From: Rhodophyticola porphyridii
Lineage (GTDB): Bacteria; Pseudomonadota; Alphaproteobacteria; Rhodobacterales; Rhodobacteraceae
Direction: 5' to 3'
Length of the DNA stretch: 64,000 bases
NCBI RefSeq assembly: GCF_003688285.1
Contig: NZ_RCNT01000003.1
Span: forward strand, 69,501 to 133,500
Shown here: positions 35,774-46,347 of the stretch, piece after piece
Position numbering within the stretch: position 1 is the stretch's first letter
Layout of the letters: every line of letters begins with the position of its first letter
Position numbers and translations under genes: made by a program
The notes under the pieces: model-generated
Database searches by the model: none
Told to the model about the DNA's origin: nothing
Seen by the model: only the letters and a program-made list of their open reading frames with translations

Positions 35774-36667
35774 TTAGGCCCGGAAATGGGGCAGGATGGC
35801 GTCCAGCACGGCATCCGGCACTTCCTCCATCGCGAAATGGCCGCAGCCGGTGATTTCCTGCCCGCTCACCGTCACGGCCCAGTTCTGCCAGATCCCGAGC
35901 GGATCACCGGTCCGGGCGGGAAAACCGCCGCGCGCCCAGACAAAGCAAAGCGGTGCTGTGATCTTGCGGCCCGCGGCGCGGTCGGCCTCGTCCAGAGCGC
36001 GGTCAAATGTGGCCCCGGCGCGGTAATCGTTGCACATTGCGGCGACGCGGGCCGGGTCCGCTGCTTGCCGGCGATAGCTGGCCAGCGCATCCGCGGTGAA
36101 GGGCGACAGGTCGCCCGCATGGGTCCAGCTTGCCAATGTCCAGTCCATATAGGCCGGGCCATCGGCGTTGATCATCCGTTCGGGCAACGGGGAAGGTTGG
36201 GCAAGAAAGGTCCAGTGATAGCCTTTCATCGCCAGGTCCGCGCCCCATTGGGCCCAGAAATCGCCGGTAGGGACAATCTCGATGATCCCGAGCCTGTCCA
36301 CGCGATCCGGGTGATCGAGCGCAAGCCGATAGCTGACGCGCGCGCCCCGGTCATGGCCGAGGACATGCGCGCGGGGCAGATCGAGCGCATCCATCAGGCC
36401 GACGATATCCAGCGCCATTTCGCGTTTGGAATAGACACGATTTTCGTCATCATTTGGGGGAATATCGCTTTCGCCATAACCGCGCAGATCGGGGATAATG
36501 ACGTGGAACTCCTCGGCCAGCGCCGGGGCGATCTTGCTCCAGCTCATGTGGTTTTGCGGGTATCCGTGAAGCAGGATCAGCGGCGCGCCCTGGCCCGAAT
36601 GGTGGACCGAAAGGCGGGTGCTATTGGTGGCGATCATTGATCGGGTGAAGCCGGGAATGTCTGACAT
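35774..36667 (-). CDS. Alpha/beta-hydrolase of the fluoroacetate dehalogenase type
   Basis: 297 residues. The pattern follows fluoroacetate dehalogenase closely. Nucleophile Asp106 with Arg107 and Arg110 lie in GHDRGARVSYR; the halide-site residues are His151-Trp152 (YHWTFLAQP) and Tyr215 (CNDYRAGA); base His277 is in GCGHFAMEE; HGYPQNH and DLRGYGESD are the oxyanion region. The position of the catalytic acid (Asp134 in the R. palustris enzyme, from memory) is Glu130 here. It would hydrolyse a C-halogen bond of a small 2-haloacid in the cytoplasm; an epoxide hydrolase is the alternative. It is the last gene of the rbfA-truB run. Confidence 0.85.
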   Translation of the reverse strand: MSDIPGFTRSMIATNSTRLSVHHSGQGAPLILLHGYPQNHMSWSKIAPALAEEFHVIIPDLRGYGESDIPPNDDENRVYSKREMALDIVGLMDALDLPRAHVLGHDRGARVSYRLALDHPDRVDRLGIIEIVPTGDFWAQWGADLAMKGYHWTFLAQPSPLPERMINADGPAYMDWTLASWTHAGDLSPFTADALASYRRQAADPARVAAMCNDYRAGATFDRALDEADRAAGRKITAPLCFVWARGGFPARTGDPLGIWQNWAVTVSGQEITGCGHFAMEEVPDAVLDAILPHFRA

Positions 36668-36715
36668 GCGCGCCCTCCTGATTTGATCTTAGCCTGCCGC
36701 TGCAACAGATCACGG

Positions 36716-37228
36716 TCAATCGCTAAGCCATGGCACGGGCTGCACCGAGTAGGCAATGTAAAGCGGGTGTTTCGGGTGGCCATCCTTCGACAGGCCCAGA
36801 TGATGCAGTGGCGTACCGGTGGCGCGCAGCATCGCCTCGACCTCGGGGCCGCGATTCAGATATGCGCCATGGGTGCCCCATGCCGCAATCGTCTGATCCG
36901 CCCAGGGGACGCTTTCAAGGATTGCCGCATCATTGGCAGAACCGATCGGATCGGCCGCGGCGCGCATATGGCGCGGATCGGTGTCGCGCCATGCGAAGAT
37001 GTTCAATACGCGAAATGCCCCGAAACCAAGGGTGCGGGCCCGACGTTCGCAGCGCTCGACAGTGGGGTCGTTCTGTACTTCGGTCGCGGTGGAGGGGTTC
37101 AGCATGATGAATAACGCGCGCCTCCCGGCAGGATCCCAGACACGGGTGAGCGAATAGCGATACCTCTCACAATCGGAATAGACGGCGACGGACTTTGCAT
37201 CATCCTTCTGGTAGCTGCGCGTGATCAC
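36716..37228 (-). CDS. DUF1643 domain-containing protein
   Basis: 170 residues. The family signature [20 protein letters not shown] is at residues 38-58, followed by [20 protein letters not shown] with ARP-like AWRDTDP, and ends with [19 protein letters not shown]. The function is not established; the fold is found in bacterial and phage proteins. It starts with GTG at 37226-37228, overlapping the truB stop as GTGA, so translation is probably coupled. It follows truB in the same operon. Confidence 0.88.
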   Translation of the reverse strand: MITRSYQKDDAKSVAVYSDCERYRYSLTRVWDPAGRRALFIMLNPSTATEVQNDPTVERCERRARTLGFGAFRVLNIFAWRDTDPRHMRAAADPIGSANDAAILESVPWADQTIAAWGTHGAYLNRGPEVEAMLRATGTPLHHLGLSKDGHPKHPLYIAYSVQPVPWLSD

Positions 37229-38127
37229 AGGTTGAAAACCCGGCTTGGGTGCAACATGCCGCTGCGATAGATCCCCACGGCGACCGGTGTGCCGTTATGC
37301 GCGGCCCAGCATTCCTCGCCATAATCCGCCGCCGTGGCAACCTCCCCGGGATTGCCGTTTCTCAGCTTGGCCGCTCCCAAATCGGTGCATGTGAGGCGCG
37401 GCAACTCCGACAGGCCGGTTTCAACCGGCAGCAGAAGCGCATCAATCTCTGGGGTGCGGGCAAGCGCCTCGATCTGCTCGAAACGTACCGCATCCTCCAC
37501 ATCGAACGGACCCGACCAGATGCGGCGCAGCGCGCGCACATGTGCGTGGCAGCCTAGAGCGTCGCCCAGATCCCGGGCAATCGCGCGGACATACCCCCCC
37601 TTGCCGCAGACCAGTTCCAGTTCGGCGTGATCCGGCTCGGGACGGTTCAGCAGGCTCAGGCTTTCGACGAAAAGGGGTCGGGCAGCGAGTTCCAGCTCTT
37701 CGCCGTCGCGGGCAAGCTTATAGGCGCGCTGCCCGTCGATCTTGACGGCGGAATACTGCGGCGGAACCTGTTCGATATCGCCTTCGAATGCGGGCAGTGC
37801 GGCAATCAGATCCTCGTTGGACGGGCGCAGATCACTCGTGGCGATCACCTCGCCTTCAGCATCGTCGGTATTGGTGGCCTGTCCGAAGCGGATCGTGAAT
37901 CTGTAGGCTTTCAATGCATCGGTGACATAAGGCACTGTCTTTGTCGCCTCCCCGAGAGCCACGGCCAGCACACCGGTCGCATCGGGGTCGAGCGTGCCCG
38001 CATGGCCGGCTTTCTTGGCCTCGAACGCCCATTTCACCTTGTTCGCGACAGTGGTGGAGGTCAGCCCGGCGGGTTTGTCGACCACCAGCCAGCCGGAGAT
38101 ATCCCGTCCCTTGCGCGTGCGCCCCAT
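37225..38127 (-). CDS. truB: tRNA pseudouridine-55 synthase
   Basis: 300 residues. The catalytic motif is [20 protein letters not shown] near residue 40 (the Asp in TLDPDATG), with [17 protein letters not shown] at the N-terminus. A PUA-like C-terminal part ([20 protein letters not shown]) is present. It makes pseudouridine at position 55 in the T-loop of tRNAs. The start [12 protein letters not shown] is set by homology. It lies downstream of rbfA and a DUF2233 gene and overlaps DUF1643 by four bases. Confidence 0.96.
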   Translation of the reverse strand: MGRTRKGRDISGWLVVDKPAGLTSTTVANKVKWAFEAKKAGHAGTLDPDATGVLAVALGEATKTVPYVTDALKAYRFTIRFGQATNTDDAEGEVIATSDLRPSNEDLIAALPAFEGDIEQVPPQYSAVKIDGQRAYKLARDGEELELAARPLFVESLSLLNRPEPDHAELELVCGKGGYVRAIARDLGDALGCHAHVRALRRIWSGPFDVEDAVRFEQIEALARTPEIDALLLPVETGLSELPRLTCTDLGAAKLRNGNPGEVATAADYGEECWAAHNGTPVAVGIYRSGMLHPSRVFNL

Positions 38128-38161
38128 GAGTGTTCCCGTCCTCCCGGTGAAGGCCGGTCTG

Positions 38162-38908
38162 CTACCTGCCCGGCGCGGCGTCGTCAACAACCGTGCCCAG
38201 AATCGGCCCGATGGGAAAGCCCAGATCGCTGCGACCGACCCCAGGGGCATAGAGACGCGAGACACGGCCATCCAGGAAGAGCGCGTTCGGCACCCCGAGA
38301 CCATCGCGGAACAGGCGCGCGAAATGGTGGAAATTCACCTGATCGTCGGAAATGGCCATGAAGATACGCGTGCCGGTCTCGTCGACCCCCACACCGTTGC
38401 GGATATTCAGGCTGTCGCTGTCTTCGATGAAGCGCGGATGCAGCGCGCCGTCGATAACCAGCATCGGCCCGGATTGGGTCGCATAGCGGCAGTCAGGCGG
38501 GTCCGCGGCATAGGCGCGGCTTTCGATCACCTGCGCGCCGTCGTCCTCAAGGCAGAACACGCCATTCGGCAACAGGCCGAAGTTTCCCGGCCCGTCCGAC
38601 GTGATGACGCGCATCTGTTCGACGCCGTCCTCGATGTAGAGGCCCACGGGCGCGCGGTCGTCATGGAACATGCCGGCATTCATGGCAACGCCAAGCCGCT
38701 GCCCCTCCGGCAGGCTTTGGTCGACCCTCGTGAAAGAGCCGTAGACCTGTCCCTCTGCGTCGCGCAGAAACAGCCTGATGTCATCCGTTTCGGTATTTAT
38801 CTCGCAGACCGTGAAGCGCGCGCCGTCGTACGTCACGGCGTTGCAGGCGGCCTCTGCAGGTGCGGCCAGAAGACCCGCGACAATGGCAAGGATGGCCGGG
38901 TGGATCAT
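38162..38908 (-). CDS. Exported phosphodiester glycosidase family (DUF2233/NAGPA) protein
   Basis: 248 residues with a signal peptide ([15 protein letters not shown]). The family's [20 protein letters not shown] segment is near residue 75. [15 protein letters not shown] and [20 protein letters not shown] follow, with [15 protein letters not shown] near the end. Relatives cleave phosphodiester-linked sugars; the substrate is unknown here. It starts inside the rbfA stop (ATGA, 38905-38908), so it is coupled to it. The position between rbfA and truB is unusual for a secreted enzyme. Confidence 0.85.
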   Translation of the reverse strand: MIHPAILAIVAGLLAAPAEAACNAVTYDGARFTVCEINTETDDIRLFLRDAEGQVYGSFTRVDQSLPEGQRLGVAMNAGMFHDDRAPVGLYIEDGVEQMRVITSDGPGNFGLLPNGVFCLEDDGAQVIESRAYAADPPDCRYATQSGPMLVIDGALHPRFIEDSDSLNIRNGVGVDETGTRIFMAISDDQVNFHHFARLFRDGLGVPNALFLDGRVSRLYAPGVGRSDLGFPIGPILGTVVDDAAPGR

Positions 38909-39309
38909 TCCGGATCACGCTCCAGATCCCGGCGCACCTTCTCCTGCGCGAAAAGGCGGCGGCTTTCATCCATCCGGTCAAAGGTCTCGTCGATCACGAA
39001 GCGCAGATCGGGGGTGTATTTCAGAGACATTTCGCGGCTGATCGCGCGGCGCAGCTCCGATCGGTTGCGCTTTAGCGCCTCGATCGCCTCCTCCCGCTGA
39101 CCACCGCCAAGCGGCATGACATAGACTGTGGCGATCTTCAGATCGGGCGAGGCGCGCACCTCCCCCACGGTGATCGACATCGCGTTCAGCTCAGGGTCAT
39201 GCACGTCGCCCTGGTTCAGCACATCGGCCAGGGTGCGGCGGATCAGCTCTCCCACACGCAGCTGGCGTTGCGACGGGCCGGGACCGTCATGGAACTTGTT
39301 CTTTGCCAT
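38905..39309 (-). CDS. rbfA: 30S ribosome-binding factor A
   Basis: 134 residues. The KH-like fold is clear: [20 protein letters not shown] near the start, [18 protein letters not shown], and [20 protein letters not shown]. It binds the 30S subunit late in maturation, near the 16S 5' helix, and is needed for growth in the cold. It is divergent from dapB (114 bases apart). The following gene overlaps its stop by four bases. infB and nusA, its usual partners, are not in the window. Confidence 0.96.
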   Translation of the reverse strand: MAKNKFHDGPGPSQRQLRVGELIRRTLADVLNQGDVHDPELNAMSITVGEVRASPDLKIATVYVMPLGGGQREEAIEALKRNRSELRRAISREMSLKYTPDLRFVIDETFDRMDESRRLFAQEKVRRDLERDPE

Positions 39310-39423
39310 TGGCTCAATCCTCTGACCCCAGCACTTATGGAATCACCGGGCGCGGTGCAAGCAAGCGCTTTGCGAACCGGGTGGCCTTCGGTTACATCCA
39401 AGCCAAAGCCCGGAGGGACGACT

Positions 39424-40236
39424 ATGAGCGAAACTGTTGGCATCGCCGTGATGGGCGGCTCCGGCCGGATGGGCCGAATGCTCATCGAAACCATTCAGGC
39501 CAGCGACAAGGCACATCTTGTTGGCGTGACCGCGCGGACAGGCCACGCCTGGATCGGCCAGGATCTTGGGGAGGCGATGGGGGGCACCCGCAATGGAGTG
39601 CCGGTTTTCGAGGACCCGCTGGAGGTGATCGCCAAGGCGCAGGCGGTGATCGATTTCACCTCGCCGCAGGCCACCGTCGACCATGCGCTTCTGACGGCGC
39701 AGGCGCGTTGCGTCCACGTGATCGGAACGACCGGTCTCTCCGCCGCGGATCTGGAGAAGATTGCCGCCGCAGCCCACCATGCGACGATCGTCCGCGCCGG
39801 GAACATGAGCCTTGGCGTGAACCTGCTGGTCCAGTTGACCCGGCAGGTGGCCGCCGCACTGGACGAGGATTTCGATATCGAAGTGATCGAGGCGCATCAC
39901 AATCAGAAGGTCGATGCGCCCTCGGGCACGGCGCTGATGCTGGGCGAAGCGGCGGCCGAGGGGCGCGGTGTCGCGCTGGATGATGTGGCGGACCGGGGCC
40001 GGGACGGCATCATCGGCGCGCGCGAAACCGGGCGGATCGGCTTTTCGGCTATCCGCGGCGGCGACATCGTGGGGGAGCATGATGTGCTTTTCGCGGGCCC
40101 GGGAGAACGGGTCGTACTCCGCCATATGGCCACGGACCGGCGAATTTTCGCGCGCGGTGCGCTGAAAGCGGCCCTATGGGGTCAGGGCAAGGGGCCGGGC
40201 GAGTTCTCGATGGCGAGCGTTCTGGGATTGCGGTGA
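39424..40236 (+). CDS. dapB: 4-hydroxy-tetrahydrodipicolinate reductase
   Basis: 270 residues. The nucleotide-binding site is [19 protein letters not shown], followed by [14 protein letters not shown] and the catalytic [19 protein letters not shown] (His-His, with Lys in the KVDAPSGT loop). [19 protein letters not shown] completes the DapB signature. It reduces the product of DapA in the lysine/diaminopimelate pathway. The start MSETVGIAV is set by homology, with CGGAGGG upstream. dapA is 35 kb away in the same window. Confidence 0.97.
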   Translation: MSETVGIAVMGGSGRMGRMLIETIQASDKAHLVGVTARTGHAWIGQDLGEAMGGTRNGVPVFEDPLEVIAKAQAVIDFTSPQATVDHALLTAQARCVHVIGTTGLSAADLEKIAAAAHHATIVRAGNMSLGVNLLVQLTRQVAAALDEDFDIEVIEAHHNQKVDAPSGTALMLGEAAAEGRGVALDDVADRGRDGIIGARETGRIGFSAIRGGDIVGEHDVLFAGPGERVVLRHMATDRRIFARGALKAALWGQGKGPGEFSMASVLGLR

Positions 40237-40294
40237 TCCAGAACCACCCCTGATCCGTATTGCGCTTGTGCAAAGGGAAACAGGGAGATCCGCG

Positions 40295-40648
40295 ATGCTG
40301 CGCAGCATATCACTGGCGGTGGCACTAAGTATGACGGCGCCAGCCATGGCCGAAGAGTTCAGCATCGTGGACAGCCGCGAGAGTTTCGTGAGCCTGGTCG
40401 AGGGCCGTGAGTTGACCCGCTTCGGCATTCGCCTGAACGTCGCCCCGAGTGGAGAGATTGTGGGGCGCGCCTTCGGCTCCCCGGTGACCGGTCAGTGGGA
40501 CTGGGATGGCCGGTATTTCTGCCGCGATCTGTTTTACGGGGACGAGGATCTTGGTCCCAACTGCCAGTTGGTTCAGGTGAACGGCAACACCTTGCGGTTC
40601 ACCTCGGATCGCGGTGCCGGGATTTATGCGGACCTGCGCCTGCGATAG
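40295..40648 (+). CDS. Small secreted protein of unknown function next to dapB
   Basis: 117 residues with a signal peptide (LRSISLAVALSMTAPAMA, cut before EEFSIVD). The mature part is about 95 residues, with two cysteines (YFCRDLFYGDEDLGPNCQ), a WDWDGRYFC core and a beta-rich end (NTLRFTSDRGAGIYADLRLR). I recognise no catalytic motif. Proteins like this beside dapB in Rhodobacteraceae are often labelled dihydrodipicolinate reductase by name transfer, which the sequence does not support. GGGAG precedes the ATG; the gene follows dapB by 58 bases. Confidence 0.75.
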   Translation: MLRSISLAVALSMTAPAMAEEFSIVDSRESFVSLVEGRELTRFGIRLNVAPSGEIVGRAFGSPVTGQWDWDGRYFCRDLFYGDEDLGPNCQLVQVNGNTLRFTSDRGAGIYADLRLR

Positions 40649-40864
40649 ACGCATCCGCATGATGATCAGAAAACAGGATGCGGTGCGGGAGACCCGTTGC
40701 CGAACCAGTCTTCCCGGTCTCGCGCAAAACACATTACGCCCCGGGCTTGCTCCGGCATACATCGTGGATTGGGTAGGGGTGAAAGACGCCCGAGAGATCC
40801 GTGTCAGGGGCGGCAACAGTCCCGAAGAAGATCATCGGGCGCAATGCGGCGCTGTCTGCTTGCC

Positions 40865-41056
40865 TCAGAAATCTATTGCCAGGCCCTTTTTTTCCCAGTC
40901 GCCATAGCGCACCGGCTCTGGCCCGTCACGCCCGCCCAACTCCGTCGGCAGGACGGACTCACCGCGCGCCTTGCGGCGGGCTTCCGCTTCGGCCAAGGCC
41001 CGTTCCGCCGCTGGCGGCAGGGCTGGCCGGTCCTCTTCTGTCGTGGCGTCGGACAT
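40865..41056 (-). CDS. DUF1674 protein, SDHAF4-like
   Basis: 63 residues. The N-terminal part is low-complexity and charged (TTEEDRPALPPAAERALAEA). The C-terminal half carries the family signature: GGRDGPEPVRYGDWEKKGLA then IDF at the end. In mitochondria SDHAF4 binds the flavinylated succinate dehydrogenase subunit; alphaproteobacterial members are presumed assembly factors. No sdh genes lie in the window. It is divergent from rsmB with 72 bases between starts; the 216 bases on its 3' side (40649-40864) show no gene. Confidence 0.88.
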   Translation of the reverse strand: MSDATTEEDRPALPPAAERALAEAEARRKARGESVLPTELGGRDGPEPVRYGDWEKKGLAIDF

Positions 41057-41128
41057 TCCGGGCGCTCCTTGTGTGGCTCCCTTCTGTGATATACGTCCGC
41101 AGATCGGCGGAGCAAGAGGATTAGAGGC

Positions 41129-42379
41129 ATGTCGCTCGAAGGGTTGGACGCCCGCCGCGCAGCGCTGGACGCACTTTACGAAGTGCTCTGGGAAAAGCGG
41201 CTCCTGTCCCATGTGAACACGGGCGCACTCCCGCCGGCGGATGCGGCGCGCGCCAAGCGGCTGACCGCCGAGGTGCTGCGCCATCTGGGGCGGCTCGACG
41301 CGGTGCTGCGCCCCTATCTGGCGAGACGGCCCAACATGGCGGTGCAGAACATCCTGCGCCTCGGGGCCTATGAGCTTCTGGTGGATGGCAGTGGCGCCCA
41401 TGGCATCGTGAACAGCGCCGTGGCGCTGGCGAAACGGCATCCCCGCACCGCGCGCGCCTCCGGCCTCGTCAATGCGGTTCTGCGCAAGGTGGCCGAGGAC
41501 GGCCCCGCAGTCTGGGAAAAGACCCCGCCCCATCCGCTTCCCGTCTGGCTTCGCAAGCCGATCGGCAAGGCTTTCGGTCATGACGTGCTGCTGGCGATCG
41601 AGGCCGCCCATCAGGCCGGCGCGCCGATCGATCTGACACCCAAGACCGACGGCGTGACCGTGCCGGGCACGGAAACGCTTCCAACAGGAAGCCTGCGTCT
41701 GAAACATGGGCAAGTTTCCGCGCTGCCCGGATATGCCGAAGGCGCTTGGTGGGTTCAGGATGCCGCGGCCGCCCTGCCGGCGCGATTGCTGGGCGATGTC
41801 GCGTCCGCCTCGGTGCTGGATCTGTGTGCGGCACCAGGGGGCAAAACCCTGCAGCTGGCCGCGCGCGGCGCGGCGGTCACCGCGCTGGACATCTCAGAAG
41901 ACCGGATGGCGCGGCTCCGCGAAAACCTGGCGCGAACCGGGCTGAACGCGCAGATCGTGATCGCCGACATACTGGACTGGAGCGGCGGGCCGTTCGACGC
42001 GGTGCTGCTCGATGCACCCTGTTCAGCGACAGGTACGATCCGGCGCCACCCCGACCTGCCATTTGTAAAATCCGCCGAGGAGGTCGAAACCCTGACCCGG
42101 CTGCAGATGCAGATGCTGGACCGGGCGAAAGATTTTCTGAAGCCCGGCGGGAGGCTGGTCTACTGCACATGTTCGCTATTGCCGAACGAAGGCGAAAACC
42201 AGGTGAAAGCCGCACTCAAGCGACATAACGATCTTGAGATCATACCTGTCGATCCCGTCTCTCTGGGGGGCGAACCCGGATGGTGCAGCCCCGAGGGCGG
42301 GCTCCGGCTGCGGCCGGATTTCTGGGCCGGTTGCGGCGGAATGGACGGGTTTTACATGGCGCTGCTGCAAAGGCGGTGA
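41129..42379 (+). CDS. rsmB: RsmB-type 16S rRNA m5C methyltransferase
   Basis: 416 residues. The N-terminal NusB-like helical domain spans residues 1-130 (ARRAALDALYEVLWEKRLLS, RLGAYELLVDGSGAHGIVNS). The SAM-binding domain follows: VLDLCAAPGGKTLQLAARGA, LLDAPCSATGTIRRHPDLPF with one of two cysteines, and LVYCTCSLLPNEGENQVKAA with the catalytic Cys. It methylates C967-type positions of 16S rRNA. The start MSLEGLDARRA has an AGAGG site. It opens a long plus-strand run. Its stop overlaps a possible GTG start of the next gene. Confidence 0.95.
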   Translation: MSLEGLDARRAALDALYEVLWEKRLLSHVNTGALPPADAARAKRLTAEVLRHLGRLDAVLRPYLARRPNMAVQNILRLGAYELLVDGSGAHGIVNSAVALAKRHPRTARASGLVNAVLRKVAEDGPAVWEKTPPHPLPVWLRKPIGKAFGHDVLLAIEAAHQAGAPIDLTPKTDGVTVPGTETLPTGSLRLKHGQVSALPGYAEGAWWVQDAAAALPARLLGDVASASVLDLCAAPGGKTLQLAARGAAVTALDISEDRMARLRENLARTGLNAQIVIADILDWSGGPFDAVLLDAPCSATGTIRRHPDLPFVKSAEEVETLTRLQMQMLDRAKDFLKPGGRLVYCTCSLLPNEGENQVKAALKRHNDLEIIPVDPVSLGGEPGWCSPEGGLRLRPDFWAGCGGMDGFYMALLQRR

Positions 42380-42438
42380 CACTGTCCCCGCGCGCGGGTA
42401 TCCTGCGCACAAAACAGGCAGAGCAGCTCATCGCCATC

Positions 42439-44205
42439 ATGTCAGACCCCTTGTCCCCTGCCCCCGTTGCCCTGCGGGCGCGCCCCGGACGCAAGACGCG
42501 ATTGCAGAACCGGCTGGCCGCGTGGCGGGCCGGACTGGGACAATCAGCGCGCGGCTTCGTTTCGCAACCCGAACCGCGCACCATAGGCAGCGACGCGCGC
42601 GGGCGGCAGTTGATGGCCGGCAACCTGATGTTTGCGGGCATCTTCGTCGAAGCGCCGGACACCAGCCCCTGGGCCCTGGATCCTCCAAGTGACGCGTTCG
42701 AAGACGAGTTGCACGGGTTCGAATGGCTGGATCATCTGGCCGCGGTCGCAGATGGCAGCGGCCGGCCGATCGCGCAAGATTGGCTCGCCGACTGGCTGAA
42801 GCAATATGGACATGGGGCCGGCCCCGGCTGGACACCCGATCTGACCGGGCGGCGGCAGATCCGCTGGATCAATCACGCGCTGTTCCTGATGAACGCACAG
42901 GACCGTCTGGTCGGGCGGCTGTTCTACGAAACCCTCGGCCGGCAGACGGAATTTCTGGCCCGGCGATGGCGGGCCAGTTCGCACGGGCTGCCCCGTTTCG
43001 AGACACTGACCGGGTTGATCTACTCCGCCTGCTCCCTGACCGGGATGGAACGGCACCTGACCCCGGCCTTGCGCGCACTGGCGCAGGAATGCGCGCGCGA
43101 GATCGACGCAAGCGGCGGCATCGTCACCCGCAACCCCGAGGAATTGCTGGAGGTGTTCACGCTGCTGACCTGGGTTTCGGCAATTCTCGGGGAAACCGGC
43201 AGGCGCCCCGATCCGGCCGTGAACACCGCGATCATGCGGATCGCACCAACACTGCGCAGCCTTCGCCATTCCGATGGCAGCCTGGCGCGGTTTCACGGCG
43301 GCGGCCGGGGCGCGCCCGGTCGGCTGGATCACGCGCTGGCACAATCCGGTGTGCGGCCCGGGCTCACCAGCGGGCTTGCCATGGGATATGCAAGGCTTTC
43401 GGGCGGGCGTGTGTCGGTGCTGGTCGACGCGGCCCCGCCAATGATGGGCGCCCGCGCCTTCAACGCCCATGCGGGCACATTGGCCTTTGAGCTGTCCTCG
43501 GGCCGCCGCCCCGTGGTGGTCAACTGCGGCTCCGGCGCCAGCTTCGGCGCAGACTGGCGGCGCGCCGGGCGGGCAACCCCGTCTCATTCGACATTGTCGA
43601 TCGAGGGGTATTCCTCATCCCGGCTTGGCCCCCGCGCCTCCGATCACGGTGTGGTCAGGCAAAGCCTGATCGACGGGCCGGAAACGGTGGAGGTGCAGCA
43701 GTCGCAAAGCGGCGGCGCACGGTCCATTGCGCTCAGCCATGACGGCTATCGAAAGACCCATGGCCTGTTGCATCTGCGCAGCCTGTCGCTGGAGGAGGAC
43801 GGGCGGCTCTTGCGCGGAGAGGACGGGCTTGCGGCGATGACAGAGACGGATCGCGATGTGCTGGACCGGGTGATGGCCCGGTTGAGCCCCGACGGTCTTG
43901 GCTATTCGGTCCGGTTTCATCTGCACCCCGATGTGGAGGCGAAACTGGATATGGGCGGCAACGCGATTTCGCTGGCGGTGAAAGGCGGCGAAACATGGGT
44001 TTTCCGCCATGGCGGCGAGGGGCAGATGCGGATCGATCAGTCCGTTTATCTTGAAACAGGGCGGCTCAAGCCACGCGCGACAAAACAGATCGTTCTCTCC
44101 GCCCGGCTAAACGATTATGGCAGCGCGGTAAGCTGGAGTCTGGCCAAACCCACCGATGCACCGCGTCGGCACCGGGATTACGAGCAGGACGATCTCTGGC
44201 ACTGA
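42439..44205 (+). CDS. Heparinase II/III-like family protein
   Basis: 588 residues. The N-terminal half is an alpha/alpha-barrel-like helical region ([38 protein letters not shown]). The C-terminal half is a beta-sandwich heparinase II/III domain ([60 protein letters not shown]). Relatives are polysaccharide lyases, but this alphaproteobacterial form lacks a clear signal peptide and its role is unknown. The start is uncertain: ATG 42439, or GTG 42376 overlapping the rsmB stop as GTGA. The gene is conserved between rsmB and purH in the group, as far as I remember. Confidence 0.85.
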   Translation: MSDPLSPAPVALRARPGRKTRLQNRLAAWRAGLGQSARGFVSQPEPRTIGSDARGRQLMAGNLMFAGIFVEAPDTSPWALDPPSDAFEDELHGFEWLDHLAAVADGSGRPIAQDWLADWLKQYGHGAGPGWTPDLTGRRQIRWINHALFLMNAQDRLVGRLFYETLGRQTEFLARRWRASSHGLPRFETLTGLIYSACSLTGMERHLTPALRALAQECAREIDASGGIVTRNPEELLEVFTLLTWVSAILGETGRRPDPAVNTAIMRIAPTLRSLRHSDGSLARFHGGGRGAPGRLDHALAQSGVRPGLTSGLAMGYARLSGGRVSVLVDAAPPMMGARAFNAHAGTLAFELSSGRRPVVVNCGSGASFGADWRRAGRATPSHSTLSIEGYSSSRLGPRASDHGVVRQSLIDGPETVEVQQSQSGGARSIALSHDGYRKTHGLLHLRSLSLEEDGRLLRGEDGLAAMTETDRDVLDRVMARLSPDGLGYSVRFHLHPDVEAKLDMGGNAISLAVKGGETWVFRHGGEGQMRIDQSVYLETGRLKPRATKQIVLSARLNDYGSAVSWSLAKPTDAPRRHRDYEQDDLWH

Positions 44206-44221
44206 CACAGATGGAGCGACC

Positions 44222-45811
44222 ATGACCGAGCTTGTCCCGCTGCGCCGCGCGCTGATCTCCGTATCCGACAAGACGGGGCTGGAGGACCTGGGGCGTGCCC
44301 TGGCCGAACGCGGAGTGGAGTTGCTCTCCACCGGCGGCACGGCGGAGGCGCTGCGCAAGGCAGGTCTGAAGGTCACGGATGTGGCCGAGGTAACGGGCTT
44401 TCCGGAGATGATGGACGGGCGCGTGAAAACGCTGCACCCGAATGTCCATGGCGGATTGCTCGCCCTGCGCAGCAATCCCGACCATCAGGCCGCACTGGAA
44501 ACCCACGGGATCGGGGCGATCGATCTTCTGGTCGTGAACCTCTATCCGTTCGAAGAAACCGTCGCCAAGGGCGCGGATTACGCGGAATGCGTGGAAAACA
44601 TCGACATCGGCGGCCCGGCGATGATCCGCGCCGCCGCCAAGAACCACGCATTCGTCACTGTGGTCGTCGATACGCAGGATTACGGCGCGCTTCTGGCGGA
44701 ACTCAGCACCCATGACGGGGCGACAGCACTGGGTTTTCGGCAATTGATGGCACGGACGGCCTATGCCCGAACCGCGGCCTACGATGCCGCGGTGTCGGGC
44801 TGGATGGCCGCGGCTCATCAGGATCAGACCCCCTATCGCCGGGCGTTCGCGGGCGTTCTGGCACAGCCTTTGCGCTATGGCGAAAACCCCCATCAGCAGG
44901 CGGCGTTTTACGTCGACGGCTCCGCCCGGCCCGGTGTGGCGACCGCCGAACAGCATCAGGGCAAGGCGCTCAGCTACAACAACATCAACGACACCGATGC
45001 CGCATTCGAACTGGTCGCCGAGTTCGACCCGGCGGACGGCCCGGCCTGCGCGATCATCAAGCATGCCAATCCATGCGGTGTGGCCCGTGGCGCGACCCTT
45101 GCGGAGGCCTATGGGCGGGCGTTCGACTGCGACCGGACCAGCGCCTTTGGCGGGATCATCGCGCTAAATCAGCCGCTGGATGCAGCCACCGCCGAAGCGA
45201 TCACCGGTATCTTCACCGAGGTCGTGATTGCGCCGGGCGCCGACCCGGCGGCGCGCGCGATCTTTGCGGCAAAGAAGAACCTGCGTCTTCTGACGACCGG
45301 CGGATTGCCGGACCCGCGCGCCACATCGCTCAGCTTCCGGCAGGTTTCGGGCGGGTTTCTTGTGCAGGACAAGGACAATGGCCATATCGGGCCGGAAGAT
45401 CTGCGTGTCGTGACCCGCCGCGCGCCCGAGCCCGGGGAACTGGCCGATCTGCTGTTTGCCTGGAAGGTGGCCAAGCACGTGAAATCGAACGCGATTGTCT
45501 ATGTGAAGGATCAGGCGACAGTCGGCGTGGGCGCGGGCCAGATGAGCCGCGTGGACAGCAGTCGCATCGCCGCGCGCAAGGCCGCTGATATGGCCGAGGT
45601 TCTGGGGCTGGCCGAAAGCCCCGCGATCGGGGCGGTGCTTGCCTCCGACGCCTTCTTTCCGTTCGCGGACGGACTTATGGCCGCGGCGGAGGCCGGCGCG
45701 CGGGCGGTGATCCAGCCGGGTGGGTCGATGCGGGATGACGAGGTGATTGCCGCAGCCGACAAGGCCGGGCTTGCCATGGTCTTCACCGGCATGCGCCACT
45801 TCCGGCACTGA
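44222..45811 (+). CDS. purH: Bifunctional AICAR formyltransferase / IMP cyclohydrolase
   Basis: 529 residues. The N-terminal MGS-like cyclohydrolase domain ([40 protein letters not shown]) leads to the AICAR transformylase domain, with [13 protein letters not shown] and the catalytic [11 protein letters not shown] motif, then [16 protein letters not shown] and [20 protein letters not shown]. It performs the last two steps of IMP synthesis. The start [13 protein letters not shown] has a GGAG site; 16 bases separate it from the heparinase-like gene. Confidence 0.98.
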   Translation: MTELVPLRRALISVSDKTGLEDLGRALAERGVELLSTGGTAEALRKAGLKVTDVAEVTGFPEMMDGRVKTLHPNVHGGLLALRSNPDHQAALETHGIGAIDLLVVNLYPFEETVAKGADYAECVENIDIGGPAMIRAAAKNHAFVTVVVDTQDYGALLAELSTHDGATALGFRQLMARTAYARTAAYDAAVSGWMAAAHQDQTPYRRAFAGVLAQPLRYGENPHQQAAFYVDGSARPGVATAEQHQGKALSYNNINDTDAAFELVAEFDPADGPACAIIKHANPCGVARGATLAEAYGRAFDCDRTSAFGGIIALNQPLDAATAEAITGIFTEVVIAPGADPAARAIFAAKKNLRLLTTGGLPDPRATSLSFRQVSGGFLVQDKDNGHIGPEDLRVVTRRAPEPGELADLLFAWKVAKHVKSNAIVYVKDQATVGVGAGQMSRVDSSRIAARKAADMAEVLGLAESPAIGAVLASDAFFPFADGLMAAAEAGARAVIQPGGSMRDDEVIAAADKAGLAMVFTGMRHFRH

Positions 45812-45832
45812 TTAAAGGGAGCCCCTATCAGA

Positions 45833-46306
45833 ATGCGCCTTGTTTTCCTGTCCGCCCTGTTCTGGTTCGCCGCCGATCAGCTCAGCAAATGGGCCGTCGT
45901 ACACTGGATGCGGCTGGCAGAGATCGGGCATATCGCCGTCTGGCCGCCGTTTCTGAATTTTCACATGGGCTGGAACACGGGCATCAATTTCGGCCTGTTT
46001 TCAGGCAGCCCGGATGCAATGCGGTGGATCCTGATCGCCTTGGCCGTATCCATATCGGCCTGGATACTATGGTGGGCCAAGACCGGGCTGACCCGTCCGG
46101 TGGCGCTTCTTTCGGCGGGTGCGATCGTCGGCGGCGCCCTCGGAAATGTCCTCGATCGTGTGATCTATGGCGCCGTGGCGGATTTTCTGAACGTGTCGTG
46201 CTGTGGCATCGTGAACCCATTTGCCTTCAACCTTGCCGATATAGGGATATTTCTGGGCGCGTTTGGCTTGCTCATCTTCGCGGATGCGAAGAAGATCACT
46301 ACGTGA
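45833..46306 (+). CDS. lspA: Signal peptidase II (lipoprotein signal peptidase)
   Basis: 157 residues with four membrane helices. Catalytic aspartates are in [18 protein letters not shown] and [13 protein letters not shown]. The N-terminus ([17 protein letters not shown]) and the [10 protein letters not shown] motif match the family. It removes signal peptides from prolipoproteins at the inner membrane after diacylglyceryl transfer. It follows purH by 21 bases. The next gene codes for a lipoprotein, a fitting but not required partner. The start is ATG 45833, with AAAGGGAG upstream. Confidence 0.97.
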   Translation: MRLVFLSALFWFAADQLSKWAVVHWMRLAEIGHIAVWPPFLNFHMGWNTGINFGLFSGSPDAMRWILIALAVSISAWILWWAKTGLTRPVALLSAGAIVGGALGNVLDRVIYGAVADFLNVSCCGIVNPFAFNLADIGIFLGAFGLLIFADAKKITT

Positions 46307-46347
46307 CGCCGGACGTTTGATCGGTTACACCCGGCCCGAAGGAGACG

